6,822 nt of DNA. Source: AM-1111 sp046302135 (GTDB lineage Bacteria > Bacteroidota > Bacteroidia > B-17B0 > Aurantibacillaceae). The stretch covers positions 1 through 6,822 of the forward strand of contig JBKCIQ010000103.1 in NCBI GenBank assembly GCA_046302135.1, read 5' to 3'. The notes under the pieces are model-generated. The model did no database searches, had not been told where the DNA came from, and saw nothing but the letters and a program-made list of their open reading frames with translations. The translations under genes were made by a program, and so were the position numbers. Positions 1 through 6,121 of the stretch are shown piece by piece (position 1 is the first letter of the stretch; each line of letters starts with the position of its first letter).

Positions 1-1
1 T

Positions 2-817
2 TCAAAGCTGGTAATGTTTTTTATTGAAATAGTTAAAAAAACATATCCACTCAAGGCCACTAGTGAAGAGTTAGAAAAATTCATAAAGCTCATTGCAAAA
101 TCGGGAATTGCAAGTACTTCACAAGCAAGAATTATTTCGGGTGTTAGAGCATTTTTTAAATACCTAATAATTGAAAATGAAATAAATGAAGACCCCTCAA
201 CCCTACTTGAATCTCCAAAGCTGGGAAGAAAACTTCCGGAATTTTTAAGCGAAAATGAAATTGAAATGATGATTAATGCAATTGACAGAAGTACGAAAGA
301 AGGAGAAAGAAATGTTGCAATTATAGAAACACTTTACGGATGTGGCCTCAGGGTGAGTGAGCTGTCAGGATTAAAAATTTCGGATTTACACTTGGAGGAA
401 GAATACATTTTAGTGACAGGAAAAGGAAACAAACAAAGACTGATTCCTATAGGAGAAATTGCAATTAAACACATTAAAATTTGGATGGATCAATACAGAA
501 TTCACCTAAAAATTAAAAAAGAGGCGGAAGATATTTTATTTTTAAATAGAAACGGAATTAAATTATCAAGAGTGATGATTTTTAACATCATAAAGGATCT
601 TGCAGTTAAAGCGGGAATAAAAAAGAACATTAGTCCGCATACACTAAGGCATTCGTTTGCAACCCACCTGGTTACCGGAGGTGCAGATTTAAGAGTTGTT
701 CAGGAGATGCTTGGTCACGAAAGTATCACTACAACAGAAATTTATACCCACCTTGACAGAAAATATCTTAGAGAAAACATATTGAATTATCACCCAAGAA
801 ATAAAAAAGAAAAATAA
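2..817 (+). CDS. xerD: Tyrosine recombinase XerD/XerC family (5' partial)
   Basis: Site-specific tyrosine recombinase. By family it would resolve chromosome dimers at dif with a Xer partner, in the cytoplasm. Numbering from the ATG at position 14, all catalytic residues are visible: Arg113 in LYGCGLRVSEL, Lys137 in TGKGNK, His209 and Arg212 in SPHTLRHSF, His235 in LGHES and the nucleophile Tyr244 in TEIYTH. The SAM-like N-terminal core-binding domain covers about residues 1-65, with the XerD-like stretch SQARIISGVRAFFKYL. The frame is open upstream of that ATG to base 2 (residues SKLV), and the family is usually about 300 residues, so the ATG is internal and about 30 N-terminal residues lie outside the window. 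The wording of the motifs (SQARI, PKLGRKLP) favours XerD over XerC, but Bacteroidota also carry XerC and integrase paralogues, so the symbol is likely rather than certain. It ends 2 bp from the convergent ZIP gene. Confidence 0.88.
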   Translation, partial: SKLVMFFIEIVKKTYPLKATSEELEKFIKLIAKSGIASTSQARIISGVRAFFKYLIIENEINEDPSTLLESPKLGRKLPEFLSENEIEMMINAIDRSTKEGERNVAIIETLYGCGLRVSELSGLKISDLHLEEEYILVTGKGNKQRLIPIGEIAIKHIKIWMDQYRIHLKIKKEAEDILFLNRNGIKLSRVMIFNIIKDLAVKAGIKKNISPHTLRHSFATHLVTGGADLRVVQEMLGHESITTTEIYTHLDRKYLRENILNYHPRNKKEK

Positions 818-833
818 GGCTAGCTTAATAGCC
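809..833 (-). terminator. Candidate intrinsic terminator of the ZIP gene
   Basis: Read on the minus strand, GGCTA (833-829), a 6-nt loop and TAGCC (822-818) form a perfect 5-bp stem, followed by TTATTTTTC (817-809). The hairpin includes the ZIP stop codon. The T-rich tail lies in the Lys-rich 3' end of the convergent xerD gene. On the plus strand no T tract follows, so it should not terminate xerD. The stem is short, so termination efficiency is uncertain. Confidence 0.45.
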
Positions 834-1560
834 ACGCAACGCCTGCACCAGTAATTATCGCAAGAATTTTCGATAATTGATATTTGTGATTTTTTTCACT
901 GCTCTCGAACATAATTGTGGTTGAAATATGAAGAAAGATTCCAATTACCACAGCCAAAGAAATCTTCTGAAATTGTTCGAACTCACTAAAACCGGACCAC
1001 TGTAAAACCTGTGTGATAAAACAACCCACTGGGGCCATTAGAGAAAATAAAAGAAGGTATGCAAGCGCCTTTCGTCTACTCATTCCGTTATGCAGTAGCA
1101 TACCTGTAAATGCGATCGAAATTGGGATATTATGTAAAATGATGCCAACTACCAATGAATCCGAAAAATTTAGTGCAGAACCATTTTGAATTACCGAAGC
1201 ATGCTGTGATACAGGCATACCTTCGAGCATACTATGAACGAACAGTCCCGCTAAAACAGAAAAAGGAATCTTATGGTCCTTGCTATGTAAATGAGCGTGA
1301 CCATGTTCTATCCCGGTTGAAAAAAACTCCAGTAACAATTGAATAAAAAATCCCGAGAGAATATAAATTCCAATTTTTTGAGGGTCTTGACCTTCGTATA
1401 ATTCAGGAAAAAGATGAAGAAGTGATAACGCCAGAATATATGCCCCACTGAAAGATAGTATGAGCTTCAATTTTTTTTCAGTAAAATGAAAAGAAAAAAC
1501 AACAAGACCGGATAAAAAAACCGGGACAAAAAGCATCACACAACTTAACCACCAAACCAT
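820..1560 (-). CDS. ZIP family divalent metal transporter
   Basis: Inner-membrane metal-ion importer of the ZIP (SLC39-like) family, probably carrying Zn2+ or a related divalent cation into the cytoplasm. The 246 residues show about eight hydrophobic segments, near 4-24, 33-52, 62-82, 98-118, 131-156, 164-186, 198-216 and 228-246. A His-rich loop, EHGHAHLHSKDH (85-96), joins segments 3 and 4, as is typical of the family. Segment 4 carries HSMLEGMP (His109, Glu113) and segment 5 carries HNIPISIAF (His143, Asn144, Pro146), which match the ZIP metal-binding helices. The residue after the segment 5 Pro is Ile rather than the acidic or His ligand of many ZIPs, and segment 6 has APVG rather than an acidic residue, a pattern recalling ZIP9-type proteins. 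The start gives an N-terminal membrane segment and has a -7-like element just upstream. The metal specificity cannot be read from the sequence. Confidence 0.85.
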   Translation of the reverse strand: MVWWLSCVMLFVPVFLSGLVVFSFHFTEKKLKLILSFSGAYILALSLLHLFPELYEGQDPQKIGIYILSGFFIQLLLEFFSTGIEHGHAHLHSKDHKIPFSVLAGLFVHSMLEGMPVSQHASVIQNGSALNFSDSLVVGIILHNIPISIAFTGMLLHNGMSRRKALAYLLLFSLMAPVGCFITQVLQWSGFSEFEQFQKISLAVVIGIFLHISTTIMFESSEKNHKYQLSKILAIITGAGVAWLLS

Positions 1561-1578
1561 TCAAGAATTTTGAAACCG

Positions 1579-1586
1579 CAAATATA
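1579..1586 (-). promoter_or_regulatory. Candidate Bacteroidota -7 element for the ZIP gene
   Basis: TATATTTG on the minus strand matches the Bacteroidota -7 consensus TAnnTTTG exactly and lies 18 nt upstream of the ZIP start codon, in the 48-bp gap after the oxidase stop. No TTTG is seen at the expected -33 spacing. That zone (about 1606-1609) is instead occupied by an 8-bp inverted repeat. If used, the leader would be only about 12 nt. Confidence 0.4.
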
Positions 1587-1596
1587 CAATTAAGTT

Positions 1597-1615
1597 AAAC
1601 TAATCGTATTAGTTT
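1597..1615. repeat. Perfect 8-bp inverted repeat over the oxidase stop codon
   Basis: The arms AAACTAAT (1597-1604) and ATTAGTTT (1608-1615) are perfectly complementary, with a 3-nt spacer CGT. The right arm contains the oxidase stop codon (1609-1611), and the repeat covers the -33 zone of the candidate ZIP promoter. It could be a weak AT-rich terminator hairpin or a regulator's operator. Neither strand has a good T tract after it, so terminator function is doubtful. Confidence 0.5.
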
Positions 1616-2916
1616 TTGGTGATCTGGTAATGATGAAAAATGTCCTTATTTCGAATTACAAGAAAATAAATCCCACTCGTTAAAGAAGAAACATTGATAT
1701 TGAAAATATCGTGATTGCTAATTTGATTCATATCGAAAACCTTTTTTCCCATTAAATCAAATATCTGAATTGAGCTTATTTCATCTTCCGACTTAATTTT
1801 TATAAAATCATAGAATGGATTGGGAAAAATACAAATTGACTCATTATTGAATTCTTCAATAGAATTTGAAGAAGGACATTGAACTACAAATTGTCCCATC
1901 ATACCATCATCTTCATGTGGCAACATATGACAATGATACATATAAGGCATCATATCGTCACAAAATGTTTCGAATTGAGTTATGAATTTTACAGTTTGCA
2001 TTGCAGGAACCAAAACAACATCTTTTCTACCCTGCATGTTCGCAGGTGGAGTAGCACCATTTATCTCAGTGATATAAAACTGAACATCGTGAATATGGAA
2101 AGGATGAGCAATTGGCGATTGATTCGTTAAGGTCCAAACTTCTGTACTATTTAGAGGTATGGTATAGTTAATCACATTCATATCGAAACTGGTATTATTG
2201 ATTAAAAATCCTCCATTAAGTGCATTAGGCCCCATAGAAACAGGAGAAAATGTAAGTGTTCGATTAGTTGTTGCCGATGTCAACGGTATGGGAGTATTGT
2301 TCACTAAAATAGATGGAATTGAGATGACTGCATTATTAGTAGTCGAAACCACATGAAAATTTAAAACATTAAAATTATTTCCATTTAGAATGTTTGAAGA
2401 ATAGCCGGGTATAGTCTGCCCCTGACCCATTCCGGGTTGTGCCGCACCATATGTTGCACTAGGTAATTCCGATGCAAAACTGATTAAATCTAAATTCTGA
2501 CCCGACATACCTGTAAAATCAATTAAGATTTCTGCACGTTCTCCGGGCGCAAGTCGAAGGCGCGTTAGTGTTACCGGCAGATTGAGTAATCCACCATCAG
2601 ACCCAATTTGACTGAAAGATTTGTTACCAGTAAGTCCTAAATTCAACACGCGCTCAGTTGAAGCATTCAGCAACCTTAATCTAACAACCTGAGACGGAAC
2701 ATCAAGATAAGGCCGCACTGTGCCATTCACAATTGAAACACTGTCTGAAGCAGTCCCAACAACAATTTGCTTATTTGCATCAAAACATTTAGACTGAATC
2801 ACCAATGGAAAATCATCCACTCCGTATTTCCTTGGCAAATTTAAAGTGGCCTCAGCAGAATCTCTAACAATAATTAAACCGGCGGCGCCAAGTGTAACAT
2901 GCTTCTCAGTCATCAT
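1609..2916 (-). CDS. Multicopper oxidase, C-terminal fragment with T9SS sorting domain
   Basis: This is the open frame downstream of the premature TGA. The frame is continuous back to the TGA, but the first ATG is at 2916 (a TTG occurs at 2922), within HPHLHMM. A product starting there would lack the signal peptide and the first two copper motifs, and so should neither be exported nor bind the trinuclear copper cluster. It keeps the second and third cupredoxin domains, HPFHIH, HCHMLPHEDDGM and the C-terminal sorting domain (GIYFLVIRN near its end). It is best read as the remainder of the gene at 1609-3309 and not as a separate gene. Confidence 0.65.
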   Translation of the reverse strand: MMTEKHVTLGAAGLIIVRDSAEATLNLPRKYGVDDFPLVIQSKCFDANKQIVVGTASDSVSIVNGTVRPYLDVPSQVVRLRLLNASTERVLNLGLTGNKSFSQIGSDGGLLNLPVTLTRLRLAPGERAEILIDFTGMSGQNLDLISFASELPSATYGAAQPGMGQGQTIPGYSSNILNGNNFNVLNFHVVSTTNNAVISIPSILVNNTPIPLTSATTNRTLTFSPVSMGPNALNGGFLINNTSFDMNVINYTIPLNSTEVWTLTNQSPIAHPFHIHDVQFYITEINGATPPANMQGRKDVVLVPAMQTVKFITQFETFCDDMMPYMYHCHMLPHEDDGMMGQFVVQCPSSNSIEEFNNESICIFPNPFYDFIKIKSEDEISSIQIFDLMGKKVFDMNQISNHDIFNINVSSLTSGIYFLVIRNKDIFHHYQITKN

Positions 2917-2976
2917 GTGCAAATGAGGATGATACCAATATGTGGAGGCATGATCTCTGACTTTAAACTTTGGATT

Positions 2977-3309
2977 TCATACGCCCCCCGGTAGTATGTA
3001 GTTGTGTGGACCTCCATCGTTCATTGGTGAAACATGCATTCCATGCCAATGAATAGTGGTGGTGTCCATCAAAAAATTATTAACCGTAATACTCACCGAA
3101 TCCCCTTTGTTAAGAAATAAGGTTGGTCCAAGGTAGGATGAATTTATTCCGTAAGTAGAAGTTATATTTCCATTATAAAAAACATGTATTGAATCCTTAA
3201 TTGAGAGGTTGATGTTTGTACCCGATAATGTATCAGGAATAAAAAGTGGTTGTTGTGCAAAAGCGAAATTGATTAAAAACATAATCAGAAGAATGATTCT
3301 TTTTTCCAT
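2977..3309 (-). CDS. Multicopper oxidase, N-terminal fragment
   Basis: This is the 110-residue piece translated up to the premature TGA. It holds the signal peptide (MEKRIILLIMFLINFAFA), the start of cupredoxin domain 1 (GPTLFLNKGDSV, 61-72) and the first copper motif HWHG (87-90). It ends at GGPHNYILPGGV, in the middle of domain 1. Alone it lacks three of the four copper motifs and the sorting domain, so it cannot be an active oxidase. Confidence 0.75.
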   Translation of the reverse strand: MEKRIILLIMFLINFAFAQQPLFIPDTLSGTNINLSIKDSIHVFYNGNITSTYGINSSYLGPTLFLNKGDSVSITVNNFLMDTTTIHWHGMHVSPMNDGGPHNYILPGGV

Positions 3310-3313
3310 AAGT

Positions 3314-4066
3314 TTATTTTTTATTGAAGATCATAATCAACCTATCAGAATGTAATTCATTAAATTCTTCAAGCGCATAATTACCAAATACATCTTTCAA
3401 CCCGAATCCTGCAAGCTTTGCAATTTCAATCAAATCATTAATTTGATAAGCTCTAACACGCTCATTAAACTCAAATTTATTGTGACCATCAACAACATTG
3501 ATTGTCTTAATGATTACCCCATCATTTATCTCTCTCTTAATCTCAAAAAATACACCTTCAATTGTTTTTGTATCATGCCCAACTAAATTTGAAATTACTT
3601 TTTTTGAGTTCATAAAATCAACTACAAAAACCCCATCTTTCTTTAGAGATTGCTGAGCTGAAATGAATACTCTTTCATCATCTCTTCTTCTGGTGAAATA
3701 TCCCATACTTGTGAAAACATTTAACACAACTCCAAAATAATTGGTTCGAAATGCTGTTCTCATATCATGAATAGAAAACTCAAGGTTTTCATAATTGAAA
3801 TTTTCTTTAGCGAGTTTTATGCTGTTTTCTGAAAGATCAGTTCCCAATACATTCATTCCCTTTTTTGAGAGATAATTTGCATGCCTGCCTTTTCCGCAGG
3901 CCATATCCCAAATCCTTGTATCAAATGAAAGGCTTAAATTCTGAATCAAATTATTTAAAAATAATTCTGCCTCCTCTTCATTTCGGTTTTTGTACAATAA
4001 ATGATAATAAGAAGTATCGAACCAATTGGCATACCATTCATCAGAATTTTTCACCCTATCATTCAT
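3314..4066 (-). CDS. Class I SAM-dependent methyltransferase
   Basis: Cytoplasmic methyltransferase of 250 residues with a Rossmann-like SAM-binding fold; the substrate is unknown. Motif I is WDMACGKGRHANYL (53-66, glycine loop G58-K-G60). GTDLS (75-79) supplies the acidic residue at the end of strand 2 (Asp77) that usually contacts the SAM ribose. HDMR (100-103) fits the adenine-contacting strand 3 loop, and GVFVVDFMN (145-153) fits the later core strand. The ACGKGRH wording is common in Bacteroidota proteins annotated only as class I methyltransferases. It follows the rny terminator, so it probably has its own promoter in 4067-4152. Its stop is 4 bp from the multicopper oxidase start, so the two are likely cotranscribed, with no clear functional link. 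The ATG at 4066 gives a complete domain, and its leader is AT-rich with no Shine-Dalgarno sequence. Confidence 0.85.
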   Translation of the reverse strand: MNDRVKNSDEWYANWFDTSYYHLLYKNRNEEEAELFLNNLIQNLSLSFDTRIWDMACGKGRHANYLSKKGMNVLGTDLSENSIKLAKENFNYENLEFSIHDMRTAFRTNYFGVVLNVFTSMGYFTRRRDDERVFISAQQSLKKDGVFVVDFMNSKKVISNLVGHDTKTIEGVFFEIKREINDGVIIKTINVVDGHNKFEFNERVRAYQINDLIEIAKLAGFGLKDVFGNYALEEFNELHSDRLIMIFNKK

Positions 4067-4100
4067 AATTTAAATTTATTAATTACTTCGGCACTACAAA

Positions 4101-4131
4101 ATAAAAAATCCCGTTTTCTCGACGGGATTTT
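4101..4131 (-). terminator. Intrinsic terminator of rny
   Basis: On the minus strand, AAAATCCCG (4131-4123), a 9-nt loop and CGGGATTTT (4113-4105) form a perfect 9-bp stem, running into a T tract TTTTTTAT (4108-4101). It lies 21 bp after the rny stop codon and ends the zapA-rny transcript before the methyltransferase gene. Confidence 0.85.
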
Positions 4132-4152
4132 ATGTTTATTCGTTCGAGCAAA

Positions 4153-5730
4153 TTATTTTGCATATCCGGTTGCCCTGGTTTCTCTAATTACTGTGACTTT
4201 AATTTGTCCGGGGTAAGTCATCTCCGTTTGAATTTTCTGTGAAATATCAAATGCCAACTGCGAAGCTTTTTCATCACTAACCTTATCTGACGCAACAATA
4301 ACACGCAGTTCTCTGCCTGCCTGTATTGCGTAGGTTTTCTCTACACCCTGATAAGAAAGTGCAAGGGCTTCTAAATCTTTTAACCTTTTAATGTATTGCT
4401 CCGCAACTTCTCTTCTTGCACCTGGTCTTGCTCCGCTTATTGCATCGCAAACCTGAACAATAGGAGAATAAAGTGTTGTCATTTCAACCTCATCGTGGTG
4501 AGCTCCGATGGCATTACAAACCTCAGGTTTTTCTTTATACTTCTCAGCGAGCTTCATACCTAAAATCGCGTGTGGTAATTCAGGTTCATCATCAGGTACT
4601 TTTCCTATATCATGAAGTAGTCCTGCACGTTTTGCAACTTTAGGATTTAATCCAAGTTCACTTGCCATAGTTGCACAAAGATTAGCAACTTCGCGGCTGT
4701 GCTGTAAAAGATTCTGACCATATGAAGATCGATATTTCATCCTTCCGACCATTCTAATTAATTCCGGATGAAGTCCGTGAATACTTAAATCTATACAAGT
4801 CCTTTTTCCAATTTCTATAATTTCTTCTTCAACCTGTTTCTTCACCTTCTCAACCACCTCCTCTATTCTTGCCGGATGTATTCTTCCATCGACCACCAAT
4901 TGATGCAATGCAAGTCTTGCAATTTCTCTTCTTACCGGATCGAATCCAGAAAGAATAATAGCTTCCGGAGTGTCGTCAACAATTACTTCTATTCCTGTTG
5001 CGGCTTCAAAGGCGCGGATATTCCTTCCCTCACGACCAATGATGCGTCCTTTCATCTCATCGCTTTCAATATGAAAAACCGTTACAGAGTTTTCTATGGC
5101 TTGCTCTGTTGCGACTCTTTGTATGGTTTGAACAACAATTTTTTTAGCCTCACGATTTGCATTTATCTTGGCCTCATCCATTATGTCCTTTATATAAGAC
5201 ATGGCTTCAGTCTTTGCCTCAGCTTTCATGCTCTCAACCATCTGACTTTTTGCTTCATCAGGACTCATCCCGGAAAGTTTTTGCAAAGCCTCAACCTGCT
5301 GGCGATGCATTTTATCCAACTCATCTTGCTTTCTCTTGTTGTTTTCGATTTGCAAATTGAGATTAGATCTTACTTGTTCTACATCCTTATCCTTTCTGTT
5401 AAATTCCTCAAGGCGCTTATTCAAATCCTGTTCCTTTTGTTTAATTCTGTTTTCGTTTTTAGAAATTTCAGAATTTCTAGATTGAACAGATTTGTCGTGT
5501 TCAGATTTTAACTGAAGGAATTTTTCTTTTGCCTGAAGAATTTTCTCCTCCTTTTCAGCTTTTGCCTTGATTTCCGCTTCTCGGATAATTGAAGATGCTT
5601 TGGTTTGAGCTTGTTTTATAATCCCTTTGTTAATGGATGAACCGCCTAAAAACCAACCTGCAATTACTCCAATGAGCAGGGCTATTGCGCCAATAACATA
5701 TGGCAACCAAATCATTGTTTGTGCATTCAT
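4153..5730 (-). CDS. rny: Ribonuclease Y
   Basis: Membrane-anchored endoribonuclease that starts mRNA decay in bacteria lacking or supplementing RNase E. The 525 residues match the usual family length of about 520. The order is: one N-terminal transmembrane helix (about 7-29), a long charged coiled coil (about 35-200), a KH RNA-binding domain (about 217-280, with GRIIGREGRNIR at 228-239 holding the GxxG loop), then an HD phosphohydrolase domain (about 341-435, with His344, the metal-binding HD pair 373-374 in LLHDIGK, and HH at 411-412 in GAHHDEVEM). The C-terminal region ends GQIKVTVIRETRATGYAK, typical of RNase Y. The ATG at 5730 is chosen because the transmembrane helix follows directly; Met6 is a possible alternative. 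It lies 78 bp downstream of zapA and is closed by the hairpin at 4105-4131. Confidence 0.97.
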   Translation of the reverse strand: MNAQTMIWLPYVIGAIALLIGVIAGWFLGGSSINKGIIKQAQTKASSIIREAEIKAKAEKEEKILQAKEKFLQLKSEHDKSVQSRNSEISKNENRIKQKEQDLNKRLEEFNRKDKDVEQVRSNLNLQIENNKRKQDELDKMHRQQVEALQKLSGMSPDEAKSQMVESMKAEAKTEAMSYIKDIMDEAKINANREAKKIVVQTIQRVATEQAIENSVTVFHIESDEMKGRIIGREGRNIRAFEAATGIEVIVDDTPEAIILSGFDPVRREIARLALHQLVVDGRIHPARIEEVVEKVKKQVEEEIIEIGKRTCIDLSIHGLHPELIRMVGRMKYRSSYGQNLLQHSREVANLCATMASELGLNPKVAKRAGLLHDIGKVPDDEPELPHAILGMKLAEKYKEKPEVCNAIGAHHDEVEMTTLYSPIVQVCDAISGARPGARREVAEQYIKRLKDLEALALSYQGVEKTYAIQAGRELRVIVASDKVSDEKASQLAFDISQKIQTEMTYPGQIKVTVIRETRATGYAK

Positions 5731-5808
5731 TTTTAAAAATTTAATTTAGACCTAGCCGGCACAAACGAAAAAAAGAATAAAAATGAAAATAAAGAAAATA
5801 AAATTAGG

Positions 5809-6117
5809 TTATTCTACACCCTTAATCTTACCTTGGTGTTCCTGCAGCATAGAATTTACTTCCTGAGCAAATATCTGTAAGCGATTAAGTTCGGACTTAT
5901 TTCCTGATGCATCTCTTAAATGGTCAACCATTATTTGCAAAAAGGCCATCGCAAGTATATCTTTTTTCTCACGAACATGACTGAATTTATTTTCAAATTC
6001 GAAGTAACGTTCGTTAATAATGGAAGCAGCGTTCAGTATAAGTTCTTCATCTTCAGAATTTACACGCAAAGGATACTCTGTGCCTGCAACTTTTACTTTT
6101 ATTGATAACTGTTCCAT
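5809..6117 (-). CDS. zapA: Cell division protein ZapA
   Basis: Small FtsZ-associated protein that cross-links and stabilises FtsZ protofilaments at the division ring. Residues 1-16 from the chosen start (MEQLSIKVKVAGTEYP) match the N-terminal beta hairpin of ZapA. A long helix follows (about 25-70, with INERYFEFENKF and DILAMAFLQIMVDHL) that forms the dimer coiled coil. The length of 102 residues is normal. The frame has an earlier ATG at 6135 (MHNPEI added), but that would overlap the upstream coiled-coil gene by 14 bp. The ATG at 6117 aligns with the family N-terminus and lies 4 bp after that gene's TGA stop, so it is preferred, although neither has a visible ribosome binding site. The two genes are probably translationally coupled, with rny downstream. 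Confidence 0.9.
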   Translation of the reverse strand: MEQLSIKVKVAGTEYPLRVNSEDEELILNAASIINERYFEFENKFSHVREKKDILAMAFLQIMVDHLRDASGNKSELNRLQIFAQEVNSMLQEHQGKIKGVE

Positions 6118-6121
6118 TATT

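Larger units (their letters stand above)
1609..3309 (-). pseudogene. Secreted multicopper oxidase, interrupted by an in-frame TGA
   Basis: Three-domain (cupredoxin) multicopper oxidase that would couple one-electron oxidation of a substrate, often Cu(I) or a phenol-like compound, to reduction of O2 to water. The whole frame is 566 codons. Residues 1-18 are a Sec signal peptide ending AFA before QQ. Copper motifs run in order: HWHG (87-90), HPHLH (127-131), HPFHIH (402-407) and HCHMLPHEDDGM (459-470, type 1 Cys460 and axial Met470). A T9SS type A sorting domain covers about 492-566 (FPNPF at its start), so the product should be exported and then passed through T9SS. Codon 111 is TGA at 2977-2979, where homologues have Trp in a P-G-x-x-W-x-P motif; here it reads PGGV-stop-NPKF. 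The frame is unchanged across the stop, so this is a TGG-to-TGA substitution and not an indel. It may be a recent nonsense mutation, a sequencing error or a read-through site. The start lies 4 bp after the methyltransferase stop, suggesting one transcript. Confidence 0.85.

Noticed and set aside
14..16. ATG as the true start of the recombinase gene
   Set aside because: The frame is open upstream to the window edge, and the resulting protein would lack the first part of the core-binding domain. The gene is cut by the window boundary.
2977..2979. Genome-wide reassignment of TGA to Trp, or selenocysteine at this codon
   Set aside because: The coiled-coil gene uses TGA as its real stop (6122-6124), directly before zapA, and Trp elsewhere in the oxidase is TGG (for example in HWHG and YWYHP). 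The family residue is Trp, not Cys, so selenocysteine does not fit either.
2985..2990. Frameshift in the six-C run next to the oxidase stop
   Set aside because: The reading frame before and after the run and the stop is the same (2979 and 2922 differ by a multiple of three), and both sides match the family, so no indel is needed.
4067..4104. Promoter for the methyltransferase gene in the gap after the rny terminator
   Set aside because: One is expected here, but the only similar string (TATTTTG) is one base short of the -7 consensus and overlaps the terminator T tract, so no site could be supported.
4876..5511. A 211-codon open frame on the plus strand
   Set aside because: It lies wholly antisense to rny, whose domains are certain. 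Its translation is Phe/Leu/Ser/Cys-rich low-quality sequence typical of a shadow frame.
5762..5769. rny promoter -7 element TTCGTTTG
   Set aside because: It misses the TAnnTTTG consensus at the key A, and no TTG or TTTG is found at the -33 spacing, so it is too weak to list as a feature.
5731..5808. 6S RNA or another structured RNA between zapA and rny
   Set aside because: The gap is only 78 bp, very A/T-rich, and shows only a short GCCGGC palindrome; no extended hairpin is visible.
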